Assembly (NCBI RefSeq): GCF_004363175.1
Contig: NZ_SNYR01000001.1
Location: forward strand, 620,001 to 684,000
Reading direction: 5' to 3'
Length of the DNA: 64,000 nt
Source of the DNA: Maritalea mobilis
GTDB lineage: Bacteria; Pseudomonadota; Alphaproteobacteria; Rhizobiales; Devosiaceae
Shown here in pieces: positions 53,705 to 63,096 of this stretch. The notes under the pieces were generated by a model. The model was not told the DNA's origin. It saw nothing but the letters and a program-made list of their open reading frames with translations, and did not search any database. Every line of letters begins with the position of its first letter. Positions within the stretch are counted from its first letter, which is position 1. A program made the translations under genes and the position numbers.

Positions 53705-54592
53705 ATGAACGAGATTGCTAAGCCCCTCATTGAAGCCCGCAATTTGCGCAAGAGCTTCAACAAAAAAGAAATATTGCACGGACTGAACTTCACCATTCCA
53801 AAGGGCCGGATTGTGGGCCTAGTGGGGCACAATGGTGCCGGCAAAACAACAACACTTAACGCGATTTTGGGCCTGACCGATTGTGAAGGCGATATCAGCG
53901 TTTTGGGCAAAAACCCATATCAACACCGCGCAGAATTGATGAACGACATTGCGTTTATCTCAGATGTGGCCAGCTTGCCACGTTTTTTAAAAGTGCGCGA
54001 ACTGTTTGATTTGATTGAAGATATTCACCCCAACTTTTCCAGGGAGAAGGCAAATGGATTTCTTGAGGGCACAGACATCCGCGCTAATGCAAAGATCAAG
54101 GCTTTATCAAAAGGTATGGTCGCTCAGCTGCACCTTGCTGTCGTCATGGCGATCGATGCTTCGCTTTTAGTTTTGGACGAGCCAACACTTGGCTTGGACA
54201 TCACCTACCGCAAGCGTTTCTATAAACGCTTGTTGGAAGATTACATGCATGAAGAGCGCACATTGTTGATCACCACCCACCAGGTGGACGAAATCGAATT
54301 TATGCTCTCCGACATCATGTTCATCAAAGATGGTCAGATTGTTCTTGATTGTCCGATGGAAGACATGAGCGAGCGTTACCGCCAATTGGTGACCGACGAG
54401 AAAGACGTAGAGGCGCTCAACGCGCTGAAGCCGATTTATGTCGAGCAGAAATTCGGCCAAACCATCATGGTGTTTGACGGCGTTGCCGCCGATCAGTTGG
54501 CGCCATATGGCAAGGTCAGCACCCCAACCATTTCAGATTTATTTGTTGCGCTGATGCAGCGTGAAGATACCCGTCATGGAGAAATCATATGA
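53705..54592 (+). CDS. ABC transporter ATP-binding protein
   Basis: A 295-residue ATPase with Walker A GHNGAGKTTT, signature-like ALSKGMVAQLHLAVVMA, Walker B LLVLDEPTLGLD and the switch histidine in ITTHQVDEIE. It pairs with the downstream permease to make an exporter of the YtrBC-like kind. The AGAGGCAAG ribosome site is good. The stop overlaps the permease start by four bases. Confidence 0.94.
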   Translation: MNEIAKPLIEARNLRKSFNKKEILHGLNFTIPKGRIVGLVGHNGAGKTTTLNAILGLTDCEGDISVLGKNPYQHRAELMNDIAFISDVASLPRFLKVRELFDLIEDIHPNFSREKANGFLEGTDIRANAKIKALSKGMVAQLHLAVVMAIDASLLVLDEPTLGLDITYRKRFYKRLLEDYMHEERTLLITTHQVDEIEFMLSDIMFIKDGQIVLDCPMEDMSERYRQLVTDEKDVEALNALKPIYVEQKFGQTIMVFDGVAADQLAPYGKVSTPTISDLFVALMQREDTRHGEII

Positions 54593-55476
54593 GACCCTAT
54601 ATTGCGCTCGTTAAACGGGAATTTTTAGAACATCGCGGGGCATTTCTCATCGCACCAGCGGTTATTACGCTATTGGTCATCTTTGTTTTCGCGTCTGCCA
54701 TTGTTTTGGGCCGTAGCGATATTCAAGCCGAATTCACAATCATGGATTCTAAGGCCACCCTGTTCACCGCATTTTATGCTGTGTCTATCGTGCTTTGGAC
54801 CATCTATTTGATGATCGCTCTGTTCTTCTATTACGCAGATTCATTCAGCGCTGACCGGAAGAATAATGGCCTGCTATTTTGGAAAAGCATGCCACAATCA
54901 GACCTGAAGATTCTCGGTTCGAAGGTTCTGGCTGGCGGCACCATCTTCCCTATGGCCATTGGCGCATGGATTTTGATTGCTGGTGTCATGGCATATCTGT
55001 TCTCAATCTGGATTGCGGGCTTTGTGCCGGGCGTCAACACAGCTGATCCGCTCAGCTTTTTGAACAGCTATTTCCAGATGAGCATTTCAGCAGCGATTTT
55101 CATCTTCCTATCCCTTTTGTGGTATGCCCCATTCTTTGCTTGGGTGGCCATGCTCTCAACAGTGTTCAAGCGTTGGAGCATTCCATTAGCTTTCGTGGTG
55201 CCTGGCTTGTTGATCTTGGCTGAACGCATCTTCCGCATCGGCGAAGAAAACTTCCAAAGCCACATCGGCAATTTCATTGCCTATCGCATTGAAAATATGT
55301 TCGCCAACGAAGCATTGTTGGAAGACATCGCGACCCAAGAAAGCTTCAATGGTGCAAGCTTCGTGTTCGCCATGCTGAACCAATTGAACTGGCCACACCT
55401 GTTCCTTGGTTTGGTGATCACAGCAGGCTTTGTTTACGCTGCAAGTGAATATCGTCGCCGCTTGATTGAAGCCTAA
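54589..55476 (+). CDS. ABC-2 type transporter permease
   Basis: A 295-residue protein with six membrane helices, beginning MRPYIALVKREFLEHRGAF, a typical ABC-2 permease start. It overlaps the ATPase gene by four bases and is followed by a terminator. The substrate could be an antimicrobial compound or a lipid. Confidence 0.9.
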   Translation: MRPYIALVKREFLEHRGAFLIAPAVITLLVIFVFASAIVLGRSDIQAEFTIMDSKATLFTAFYAVSIVLWTIYLMIALFFYYADSFSADRKNNGLLFWKSMPQSDLKILGSKVLAGGTIFPMAIGAWILIAGVMAYLFSIWIAGFVPGVNTADPLSFLNSYFQMSISAAIFIFLSLLWYAPFFAWVAMLSTVFKRWSIPLAFVVPGLLILAERIFRIGEENFQSHIGNFIAYRIENMFANEALLEDIATQESFNGASFVFAMLNQLNWPHLFLGLVITAGFVYAASEYRRRLIEA

Positions 55477-55499
55477 TCGAGCCACCGACATCTAAAAGA

Positions 55500-55528
55500 A
55501 AAGGACGCCTATTCGGCGTCCTTTTTTT
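55500..55528. terminator. Terminator after the ABC permease
   Basis: AAGGACGCC (55501-55509) pairs with GGCGTCCTT (55515-55523), followed by seven T. It overlaps the last codons of the trmJ gene on the other strand, so the hairpin is partly coding. Confidence 0.9.
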
Positions 55529-56321
55529 GTTGTTTTTGCTGTTCGCGATGTAAATTGGGACGTTCATGTCGCCGATCCAGCGCCGCGATAATTCCCCGGA
55601 ATGTGCGCACTTCCTGCACATTAAATTTCGCCCGGCCCAACATGGAACGAATATTGTTCACCATTGAGGGCCGCTTGTCGGCCACCTTAAAATAGTTGGA
55701 CCGATCCAACGCCTCTTCCAAATGTTCGTAAAGCCCAACCAACTGTTCGCGCGGTGCAGCTTCGCCCACATCGCCAGTGAATGGCAAATCCTCTGCCCCG
55801 TTCAATGCGCGCCGCCACTCATAGGCCAACACCAGCACAGCTTGGGCAATGTTGAGCGAGGCAAAAGCGGGTTCAACGGGCAGAGTCACAATCGAGTCAC
55901 ACAGAGCAACTTCTTCATTGTTAAGACCCCAACGTTCGCGGCCAAACAAAATGCCAGCTTTCTGGCCAGATGCGATATGCGGCACCATATGGTTCGCCGC
56001 CTCATCCGGGCCAATAACTGGCTTAAACATGTCTCGAGAGCGCGCCGTGGTGGCATAAACAAGGCTGAGGTCAGAAATGGCATCTTCCACCCGGTCAAAC
56101 ACTTGCACCCGGTCAATCACATGGTCTGCCTTTGAAGCGGCGCCACGAGCCCGTTCGCTTGGCCAGCCATCGCGCGGGTTCACAATGCGCAAATCCCACA
56201 AGCCGAAATTGGCCATAGCGCGGGCCGCCGTGCCAATATTCTCGCCCAATTGCGGTTCACACAAAATCACTGCCGGGGTGGGCTTCAGCTCGATTTGTTT
56301 CGAACTATCCGTACCTGCCAT
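55509..56321 (-). CDS. trmJ: tRNA 2'-O-methyltransferase, TrmJ-like
   Basis: A 270-residue SPOUT methyltransferase: VILCEPQLGENIGTAARAMANFGLWDLRIVNPRDGWP at the N-terminus and LFGRERWGLNNEEVALCDSIVTLPV plus SLNIAQAVLVLAYEW in the knot. It methylates position 32 of tRNAs. The start at 56321 has AAGGA seven bases upstream. The 3' end of its gene contains the terminator hairpin of the convergent operon. Confidence 0.9.
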   Translation of the reverse strand: MAGTDSSKQIELKPTPAVILCEPQLGENIGTAARAMANFGLWDLRIVNPRDGWPSERARGAASKADHVIDRVQVFDRVEDAISDLSLVYATTARSRDMFKPVIGPDEAANHMVPHIASGQKAGILFGRERWGLNNEEVALCDSIVTLPVEPAFASLNIAQAVLVLAYEWRRALNGAEDLPFTGDVGEAAPREQLVGLYEHLEEALDRSNYFKVADKRPSMVNNIRSMLGRAKFNVQEVRTFRGIIAALDRRHERPNLHREQQKQQKKDAE

Positions 56322-56374
56322 GGTCCATTCCTTTAAATAAGTCGCAGACACATAGGGCAGACCAGAACGAAAAA

Positions 56375-56938
56375 TCAAGACCTATGCGCGCGCCATTCAT
56401 CCTCTAAAATGGCATAGATATACATGTGGTCCCATTCGCCCTTGAAAATCTCATGCTCACGGAAATCGCCTTCCCGGCGCATTTTCAGCTTTTCCATCAA
56501 CCGCCAAGAGGCAATGTTGGCGGCAGAACAGCGGGCGCTAATCCGATGCAGATTGAACTGATCAAACGCCGCATCCATAAAGGCGCGGGTCGCTTCATAA
56601 GCATATCCCTTGCCGTGGAACTTTGGCGAAAACACATAGCCAAGCTCGCCCTGCCGCCATTCCTCATGATGATAGAACAGCAAAACCTCGCCGATCACCT
56701 CGCCGGTTTCTTTCAACTCAACCGCCAAAAACAAAGGCTCACCACCCGGTGTCATTTCCACCAAGGCAACACGTTTTTCAATCGCCTCTTTCATCGCAGC
56801 TTCATCGCGCGGCTCATAGGGCAAATAGCGGCAAACTTCAGGATCGGAATGAATGGGAAACAAATCATCAAAATCATCATGGCGCACCCGGCGCAAAATC
56901 AAGCGATCTGTTTCCAAGGGTAAATCAAAAATTTTCAT
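56375..56938 (-). CDS. GNAT family N-acetyltransferase (RimJ/RimL-like)
   Basis: A 187-residue RimJ/RimL-type acetyltransferase: DLPLETDRLILRRVRHDDFDDLFPIHSDPEVCRYLPY, then GYVFSPKFHGKGYAYEATRAF (acetyl-CoA loop) and HRISARCSAANIASWRLMEKLKM. Such enzymes acetylate the amino terminus of proteins or small amines. It sits just upstream of trmJ on the same strand. Confidence 0.9.
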   Translation of the reverse strand: MKIFDLPLETDRLILRRVRHDDFDDLFPIHSDPEVCRYLPYEPRDEAAMKEAIEKRVALVEMTPGGEPLFLAVELKETGEVIGEVLLFYHHEEWRQGELGYVFSPKFHGKGYAYEATRAFMDAAFDQFNLHRISARCSAANIASWRLMEKLKMRREGDFREHEIFKGEWDHMYIYAILEDEWRAHRS

Positions 56939-57004
56939 ATCAGATTGAGTTGTTTCGCAATTTCGTGAATTGATTCAACCCTGAAACTGGGCCAAACTAT
57001 TTAA

Positions 57005-57424
57005 ATGGAAGCAAAAGACATTCGCGCGGAATGTGCGTGCGGTCAAGCAAAATTGGTTTTATCAGGCCCGCCGAAAACGGTGATGTTGTGCGCCTGCCGT
57101 GATTGCCAAAAATCTACAGGCAGCGACCATTCAACCTTGGGCATGTGGGCCGATGCGCAAATCACCTTTATTGGTGACAGCGTGTTTTACGCAAAGGAAG
57201 CAGAGAGCGGCGCCACCATCGCCCGCCATCGCTGCCCCAATTGCGGCACACCATTGTTCGGCATTTCATCGCGCCTTGCTGGCCACCAGCTCATCCCGTT
57301 AGGGCTGCTGGGAGAGCAGGCCAATCAGTTCGCGCCTAAATCCATGATTTTCGCGCGCTCCAAATATGAGTGGGACCACACAAGCGATGGGCTGGCGCAA
57401 TATACCACCTATCGAGACAGCTAA
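57005..57424 (+). CDS. GFA family protein (first of three)
   Basis: A 139-residue zinc protein of the GFA (glutathione-dependent formaldehyde-activating) fold. CACGQAKLVL, CACRDCQKS and RCPNCGTPLF supply the usual cysteine ligands. Actual formaldehyde activity is not expected for most members. It is followed by a second GFA gene after about 22 bases. Confidence 0.9.
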   Translation: MEAKDIRAECACGQAKLVLSGPPKTVMLCACRDCQKSTGSDHSTLGMWADAQITFIGDSVFYAKEAESGATIARHRCPNCGTPLFGISSRLAGHQLIPLGLLGEQANQFAPKSMIFARSKYEWDHTSDGLAQYTTYRDS

Positions 57425-57446
57425 ATTCATTCAGGGGGGAATGAAC

Positions 57447-57848
57447 ATGGAACAGACCGGACAGTGCCATTGCGGCCAAGTCACCTTCAAAGTCACCGGC
57501 GAGCCGCTGCGCATGGCATCTTGCCACTGCAATGCCTGCCGCCGCATTTCTGGCACCGGCCACCTGTCACAAGCTTTTTACAAAAAAGCACAAGTTGAAA
57601 TTCACGGTGAAACCAAAACCCACCAATCCCTGTCAGATGCTGGCACCACCCGCACCCGCCATTTCTGCCCAGAATGTGGCTCCCGCCTCTTTTCAGAAAA
57701 CTCAAAACTGCCAGACAATCTGGGGGTTGCCGTGGGCGCGTTCGACAATTCAGATTGGTTCAAACCGCAAATCGCGCTTTACACAGCCGAACGCCCCGCT
57801 TGGGACTATATGGACCCAGAGCTAAAAACCGCGGATCACATGACATGA
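57447..57848 (+). CDS. GFA family protein (second of three)
   Basis: A 133-residue GFA protein with CHCGQVTFKV, CHCNACRRISGTGH and CPECGSRLF. A GGGGGGA ribosome site at 57434-57440 favours the ATG at 57447 over the one at 57441. Its stop overlaps the TfoX-like ATG by four bases. Confidence 0.92.
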   Translation: MEQTGQCHCGQVTFKVTGEPLRMASCHCNACRRISGTGHLSQAFYKKAQVEIHGETKTHQSLSDAGTTRTRHFCPECGSRLFSENSKLPDNLGVAVGAFDNSDWFKPQIALYTAERPAWDYMDPELKTADHMT

Positions 57849-58180
57849 GCGAAGAACGCGAAGCCCTCGCCAACCGCATCCGCGACATTATTGGCGATGA
57901 TCCAAACGTGACCGAGAAAAAAATGTTTGGCGGCATCGCCTTCATGCTCAATGGCAACATGCTGGTCGGCCCGCATAAGGATGGCACTTTGATGGTGCGC
58001 GTGGGGCCAGATCTTTATGACGAAGCCCTCGCCCGCCCCGGCGCAGGTTTGATGGATTTTACAGGCAAACCCATGAAAGGCTTCGTCAACGTGTCCGGCG
58101 AAGCCATTGCCTCAGATCAAAATCTGGCCGAATGGATCGCCCTCGCCACACGCTTTGTTGGAGCTTTGCCTGCGAAATAG
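57845..58180 (+). CDS. TfoX/Sxy N-terminal domain protein
   Basis: A 111-residue protein: VTEKKMFGGIAFMLNGNMLVGPHKDGTLMVRVG is the TfoX N-terminal domain. In gamma-proteobacteria TfoX/Sxy activates competence genes, but the short alphaproteobacterial form has unknown function. It is translationally coupled to the second GFA gene through ATGA. Confidence 0.88.
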   Translation: MSEEREALANRIRDIIGDDPNVTEKKMFGGIAFMLNGNMLVGPHKDGTLMVRVGPDLYDEALARPGAGLMDFTGKPMKGFVNVSGEAIASDQNLAEWIALATRFVGALPAK

Positions 58181-58184
58181 CAGC

Positions 58185-58721
58185 CTAAACTTCGCCTTGA
58201 TATTCGCCACGGGCCGGATAGTTCTTTTCGACGACGAAATCGATTGCCCCCAGCAACTCTTTGAAGTTCGGGCGCACAAAGGGCATGGTTTGGATCGAGC
58301 TGAAATAAAGGCTCATATCCGGCGAAATCAAAAACAATCCAGGCTCTGAAAATAGCTCTGGTTCTTCCACGCCAATTGACGTCATCCCGCGCGATTGAGA
58401 GATGAACAATCCCCACTTTTTCGCCTCCGCAAGTGAAAGGCCATAGCCAATGCGCAAGTTCTTGGCATCAATTTTATCCGCCATTTGCCGCGCACGATCC
58501 TCTTCATCCGAACTGATCGCCACAACAGAAATGCCGCGCTTGTCAAACTCTGGTACCAGCCGCTCAAGCTCCTTCAAATAGGTCGCACAAATCGGGCAAT
58601 GAAACCCGCGGTAAAAGCAAATCAACGTGCCGCGCTCTGATTGTTCGGCCGAAAGCTGAAAGGCATCATAATCCAATGTGGCAACAGTCAAATCATGCGT
58701 TTTTTGTCGAGGAAATAGCAT
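58185..58721 (-). CDS. Peroxiredoxin-like AhpC/TSA domain protein
   Basis: A 178-residue protein with the peroxiredoxin entry motif FYRGFHCPICATYLKEL, cysteines at 42 and 45, and the late PGLFLISPDMSLYF strands. The CPIC differs from the PxxxTxxC of typical peroxiredoxins, so it may be a thioredoxin-like reductase. It is divergent from an AraC-type regulator gene that is likely to control it. Confidence 0.85.
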   Translation of the reverse strand: MLFPRQKTHDLTVATLDYDAFQLSAEQSERGTLICFYRGFHCPICATYLKELERLVPEFDKRGISVVAISSDEEDRARQMADKIDAKNLRIGYGLSLAEAKKWGLFISQSRGMTSIGVEEPELFSEPGLFLISPDMSLYFSSIQTMPFVRPNFKELLGAIDFVVEKNYPARGEYQGEV

Positions 58722-58805
58722 TTTGTGCTCCTAAAATTGACTTGAACACATCAATATCAGGACGTAAAGTTGCTTTGGTCTGATTTTTCCAACCAAAAAG
58801 CCAGT

Positions 58806-59549
58806 ATGTCAAAAATTGATCGCCTAACAACACTCATTGAGACATTCCGCATTTCCGCCAGCCTATCTGCGCCAGCGCAAGCCAATCTTTTTGCATTGGA
58901 AGATAAACAATCAGGTCGGGTGATGCTTTACCTCCACCCACAAGGTACCGACCATCTTATTAAAAACGGCAATCCATTGTTTGCGCTCTATATTGAGTTT
59001 AACCAACTCGCTCCCGCCCTTGCCGCCGCGTTGCCGCAAGGCATGTCGCTGGAAGTCGACAATAATCAAGACATGGCCCATCTGGTGCATCTCATCACCA
59101 ACGAAGTAAAAAGCGATAGATGTGGGGCAAAAGCGGTGATTGCCCGATATGGCGAAATTCTGCTGGTGCGTTTGTTGAGGCATCAGTTGGAAAATGGCCA
59201 GGCCAAACCCAGCTTTTTAGCTGGTCTGGCCGACGATCGTATCAGCCGTGCCCTGGTGGCGATACACGAAAAACCTGAAAAGCTCTGGAACAATGACGCG
59301 CTTGCGCAGGAAGCTGGACTATCGCCGAGCCGATTCAAGCAACTTTTCGCACAACTGGTCTGCGAAACACCCGGCAGTTATTTGCGCAGATGGCGCCTGA
59401 TGCTGGCCAAAACAGAAATTGAACGCGGCGAGCGCATAGACAAAGTCGCCCGCAAATACGGCTATCGCGCGCCGGACGCTTTTTCACGCGCCTATTTAAA
59501 AGAATATGGTTTGCGCCCCAAGCGCACGGCAAAGCCTACGATTCAATAA
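58806..59549 (+). CDS. AraC family regulator with an N-terminal cupin
   Basis: A 247-residue protein. The C-terminal third is an AraC double helix-turn-helix ([50 protein letters not shown]). The N-terminal part (residues 20-130) resembles the AraC_cupin type. It is divergent from the peroxiredoxin-like gene and overlaps the end of hpt by 14 bases. Confidence 0.9.
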   Translation: MSKIDRLTTLIETFRISASLSAPAQANLFALEDKQSGRVMLYLHPQGTDHLIKNGNPLFALYIEFNQLAPALAAALPQGMSLEVDNNQDMAHLVHLITNEVKSDRCGAKAVIARYGEILLVRLLRHQLENGQAKPSFLAGLADDRISRALVAIHEKPEKLWNNDALAQEAGLSPSRFKQLFAQLVCETPGSYLRRWRLMLAKTEIERGERIDKVARKYGYRAPDAFSRAYLKEYGLRPKRTAKPTIQ

Positions 59550-60078
59550 ACCGCACTTTGCCAATATAAGGCAGATTGCGGTTGCGCTGGGCATAATCAA
59601 TGCCATAGCCCACCACAAATTCATCCGGAATTTCAAAACCGGTCCAGCTTGCGCTAATATCCACTTCACGGCGCGAGGGCTTATCCAGCAAGGCACAAAC
59701 ATCCAGCCGTTTTGGCTGGCGCGATTCCAGCATGTGCAACACATGGTTGAGCGTGTGGCCGGTGTCGACAATATCTTCCACCACCAACACATCGCGGCCT
59801 TCAATTTCGCCACGCAAATCTTTCAAAATCCGCACTTCCCGTGAAGATTCGGTGCTGTTGCCATAGGAGGAGGTTTCCAAAAAATCCACCTCGACGGGTA
59901 AATCCAGCTCACGCACTAAATCGGAAATAAAAACAAACGAACCGCGCAACAATCCCACAACAACCAACTTGTCCGTATCCGCATATTTCGCGGAGATTTC
60001 CTCGGCCAATTCTTCCACCCGTGCCGCGATGGATTTTGCCGAAATCATTTGGTCGATAACGTAGTTTGAATGGTCCAT
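59536..60078 (-). CDS. hpt: Hypoxanthine phosphoribosyltransferase
   Basis: It salvages hypoxanthine (and guanine) with PRPP. The 180 residues carry the PRPP loop [40 protein letters not shown] and the [20 protein letters not shown] region. With gpt elsewhere in the window, salvage of both purine bases is covered. Confidence 0.95.
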   Translation of the reverse strand: MDHSNYVIDQMISAKSIAARVEELAEEISAKYADTDKLVVVGLLRGSFVFISDLVRELDLPVEVDFLETSSYGNSTESSREVRILKDLRGEIEGRDVLVVEDIVDTGHTLNHVLHMLESRQPKRLDVCALLDKPSRREVDISASWTGFEIPDEFVVGYGIDYAQRNRNLPYIGKVRFIES

Positions 60079-60236
60079 ATGCCCTCACCTTCGCACGCAA
60101 TTTAAACAGACCAATCGCCGCTGTCATCATCCCATTGCGCCGATCCACAAGCGGAACGCAATTTGCCGCACAGTTAAATGATTGCACATATTGCCCAAAT
60201 CGCTAATCTGGCCGGATACTTAGCGTGAGAAAGACC

Positions 60237-60665
60237 ATGACAGATCAAAAAGTTAAATCCGGAAAATGCGCGTGTGGCGCGGTCACTTTCAAGGTGAAAG
60301 CGCCAGACACTTATGGCGCCTGCCATTGCGAAATGTGTCGCCGTTGGTGCGGCGGGCTCTGGATGGGTGTTGTGTGCGACGAGATTGTGGAAATCGATGG
60401 CCCGGTGGAAGAATGGAAATCATCAAACATCGCCAGCCGTGGCTTCTGCAGTTCCTGCGGATCATCCGTTTGGCACAAGCCAAAACAATCGCAAAATTTC
60501 ACCTTCGGCCAAGGCCTATTTGACGATCAAAAGGGCTGGACCCTCAGCCGCGAAATTTGCACAGATGATCAACCCGATCACTATGCCTTGGCAGATAAAG
60601 GCCAAAAAGCCTTCACTGGATGGGGCACCCTAATGGCCGTACTCACCGGCCGCCTACCCAAATAA
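60237..60665 (+). CDS. GFA family protein (third of three)
   Basis: A 142-residue GFA protein: GKCACGAVTFKVKA, CHCEMCRRWCGG and FCSSCGSSVWH carry the zinc cysteines. It stands 2.4 kb from the first two GFA genes. A hairpin follows. The start ATG at 60237 lies four codons after an in-frame GTG at 60225. Confidence 0.9.
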   Translation: MTDQKVKSGKCACGAVTFKVKAPDTYGACHCEMCRRWCGGLWMGVVCDEIVEIDGPVEEWKSSNIASRGFCSSCGSSVWHKPKQSQNFTFGQGLFDDQKGWTLSREICTDDQPDHYALADKGQKAFTGWGTLMAVLTGRLPK

Positions 60666-60675
60666 CCAAAATAGC

Positions 60676-60705
60676 GCGCGGCATTCCTGCCGCGCCATTC
60701 TCTCG
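60676..60705 (+). terminator. Hairpin after the third GFA gene
   Basis: GCGCGGCA (60676-60683) pairs with TGCCGCGC (60688-60695), four-base loop, followed by CATTCTCTC. There is no T run; probable weak terminator. Confidence 0.55.
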
Positions 60706-60794
60706 CCCTCACACCCACCGTGCCCAGCACCCAACTGTTACCTGGCACTAAACAATCTCAAAAACCACCATCACACCCTTTAAAATAACTTTCT

Positions 60795-60821
60795 GGTCAG
60801 TTATATTTTACCCTACTGACC
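60795..60821. promoter_or_regulatory. Inverted repeat around a -10-like box upstream of an alpha/beta hydrolase
   Basis: GGTCAG (60795-60800) and CTGACC (60816-60821) flank an AT-rich core with TATATT at 60802-60807. It lies 18 bases before the hydrolase ATG; a repressor binding there would block transcription. Confidence 0.4.
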
Positions 60822-60838
60822 CTCATGGTGTGACTTTG

Positions 60839-61690
60839 ATGAGCAACATTTTCTATCAACAATATGGCGATCCGCATGGAGCACCGCTTATTTATTGCCA
60901 CGGCAGCCCCGGCAGTCATCTGGAAGCCATGCGCATTGATAAAATTGCCTGCGAAAAGCAGATTTCGATTATCGCGTTTGATCGCCCTGGATTGGGCAAA
61001 AGCAAATTTCGAAAACTCAATCAATTGACTGAAGAGGCTAACCTTGTTGAACAATTGGCAGACCATCTCCGCCTCAAGAAATTTGGCGTCGTTGGCCTAT
61101 CCGGTGGTGCATCAACAGCTTTGGCCACTGCCCATCACATGCCCACTCGCCTCACCTTCTGTGCCAGCATGGTCGGCTGGGCACCGATTCATGATCAGCC
61201 TGCGTTGCAACAACAACTCGCCCCCGCGGATCGCTTTTTCCTGCGCCTCTCCGCCCATATGCCGTGGGCATTTAATTTGGGTTTCGCCTTTCTTGGCCAT
61301 CGCCTGAAGGGCAAAAAAGAATCCCTGATCAATATGATAGGCAGCTCTCTTAGCGAAATAGATAAGGCCGCGCTGCAGCAGGATCAGTTTGCAGATTTCT
61401 TTTTGCAAGATTTACGCCTCGCCTTTGCGCAAGGCTCTAAAGGCCCCGCACAAGATGCCTATCTACGCTACAAACCGTGGGGATTTGACCTCACAGGCAT
61501 TGCCTGCCCCGTGCACATTTACGCCGCGGCAGAGGATAAATTCGTGCCGCTAGCCTTTGCCCATGCAGTGCATGAATCAATTCCACAGAGCGATCTCACC
61601 ATTTGGGAAAATACCGGCCACCTCACCGCCTTCGAAAAATTCAATCAGGTGGCCGATCATTTTTTGCAGTCGATCAACGACCAAAGATAA
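60839..61690 (+). CDS. Alpha/beta hydrolase
   Basis: A 283-residue alpha/beta hydrolase with LIYCHGSPGSHLEAM (oxyanion-like), GLSGGAST as the nucleophile elbow (S in GLSGG) and a late TGHLTAFE histidine. Substrate unknown. The ATG at 60839 is preferred to a GTG nine bases earlier. It overlaps the ketoacyl-synthase gene by 17 bases, stop to stop. Confidence 0.88.
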   Translation: MSNIFYQQYGDPHGAPLIYCHGSPGSHLEAMRIDKIACEKQISIIAFDRPGLGKSKFRKLNQLTEEANLVEQLADHLRLKKFGVVGLSGGASTALATAHHMPTRLTFCASMVGWAPIHDQPALQQQLAPADRFFLRLSAHMPWAFNLGFAFLGHRLKGKKESLINMIGSSLSEIDKAALQQDQFADFFLQDLRLAFAQGSKGPAQDAYLRYKPWGFDLTGIACPVHIYAAAEDKFVPLAFAHAVHESIPQSDLTIWENTGHLTAFEKFNQVADHFLQSINDQR

Positions 61691-62948
61691 GCGTGGCGTT
61701 GACCCCGCCAAACCCAAATCCATTCGACAAAACATAGTCGATTTTGCGCAAAACTGGCCCATCATTGGCCAACTCATATTGCGCGGCGGGATCAATCGGC
61801 TGATCAATATTAAGCCCCGGCGGCACAGTTTGTGTGGCAAGCGCCATCAGAGAATAAACCGCTTCAATCGCCCCAGCAGCCCCCAGCAAATGGCCAATCG
61901 ATGCCTTGGTGGAATTCACCGCCAGGCTTTTGCCACGGTCACCAAACACACTATGGATCGCCGCGATTTCGGCTTCATCGCCCACTGGCGTTGAGGTGCT
62001 GTGCGCGTTCACATAATCGATCTGATCCGGCACCAAATCTGCATCCTTAAACGCCAGTTTCATTGAACGCACGCCACCTTCGCCACCTGGGGCCAGCGCC
62101 GTTAAATGATAGGCATCGGCACAAGTGCCATAACCATGCACTTTGCCGATAATGGTTGCACCGCGTGCTTTGGCGTGGCTTTCCCGTTCCAACACCAGCG
62201 TCGCTGCGCCTTCGGAAAGCACAAAACCTGCATGATTTTCATCAAAAGGTCGGGATGCCTGCTCCGGCTCATCATTATATTTGGTGCACAAGGCCCGCGC
62301 GGCGGCAAAACCACCAATCGCCACAGGGTCAACACAAGCATCTGCACCACCGCAAACCACAACATCTGCATCACCAGCACGCAACAGCCGCACACCATCA
62401 CCTATGGCTTGGGCGGAAGCGGCACACGCCGTGATCGGCGAACCGATGGTCCCCTTAAATCCATAACGTATGGAAATATGCCCTGCCGCCATGTTGCCGA
62501 GGAAAGATGGTACCGTGAAGGGTGAAAGCCGCCTCGGCCCTTTTTCCGCAATCACGCTAGACGCATTGGTCATCGCTGGAAAACCACCCACGCCCGTGGC
62601 AATAATCGTGGCGGTGCGCTCCTTCGCAGTTTCACTGTCTGGCGCCCAACCTGATTGAAGCAACGCCTCTTCTGTCGCGGCCATTGAATATTGGATAAAC
62701 AAATCCATCTTTTTCAAATCTTTGCTGTCCACATAATCGAGCGGATCAAAGCCCTGCGGGTCATCTTCTTTACGCGGCACCAGCCCAGCCACTTTGGCGG
62801 CATAATCTGTCACGTCAAACCGGTCATTGCGCACAATGCCGCTTCTGCCAGCTAATAAACGCTCCCAATTGGTTTGCACGCCAACGCCCAGCGGCGTCAC
62901 CGCCCCCATACCCGTCACCACAATCGGATCATCATTCTTCGCTTGCAT
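61674..62948 (-). CDS. Beta-ketoacyl-ACP synthase (KAS II-like)
   Basis: A 424-residue condensing enzyme with C175 in PITACAASAQ, H316 in VNAHSTSTPVGD and H353 in STKASIGHLLGAAGA, the KAS II triad. The start at 62948 has GGAG five to six bases upstream. It is not in a fab cluster; instead it lies downstream of a MarR gene with matching palindromes, so it is probably an accessory synthase with special regulation, for membrane lipid or a specialised product. Confidence 0.93.
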   Translation of the reverse strand: MQAKNDDPIVVTGMGAVTPLGVGVQTNWERLLAGRSGIVRNDRFDVTDYAAKVAGLVPRKEDDPQGFDPLDYVDSKDLKKMDLFIQYSMAATEEALLQSGWAPDSETAKERTATIIATGVGGFPAMTNASSVIAEKGPRRLSPFTVPSFLGNMAAGHISIRYGFKGTIGSPITACAASAQAIGDGVRLLRAGDADVVVCGGADACVDPVAIGGFAAARALCTKYNDEPEQASRPFDENHAGFVLSEGAATLVLERESHAKARGATIIGKVHGYGTCADAYHLTALAPGGEGGVRSMKLAFKDADLVPDQIDYVNAHSTSTPVGDEAEIAAIHSVFGDRGKSLAVNSTKASIGHLLGAAGAIEAVYSLMALATQTVPPGLNIDQPIDPAAQYELANDGPVLRKIDYVLSNGFGFGGVNATLIFGR

Positions 62949-62961
62949 ATAGCTCTCCATC

Positions 62962-62979
62962 TTTGTGTATATACACAAA
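62962..62979. promoter_or_regulatory. Perfect 18-bp palindrome upstream of the ketoacyl synthase gene
   Basis: TTTGTGTATATACACAAA is a perfect palindrome 13 bases before the synthase ATG, on the promoter or leader side. It matches the core of the palindrome at 63097 and resembles the site near the marR start. This is a likely MarR operator. Confidence 0.75.
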
Positions 62980-63096
62980 TGCACATCCAATTATGCGCAC
63001 TTTTCCCGTTGCTGACCGAAGTCAGCCATTTGTTCCGTTCAGCGAGCGTCCAACTCTTTCAGCAGACCAACCCACAATTTCTCATTAGCCACTTAC

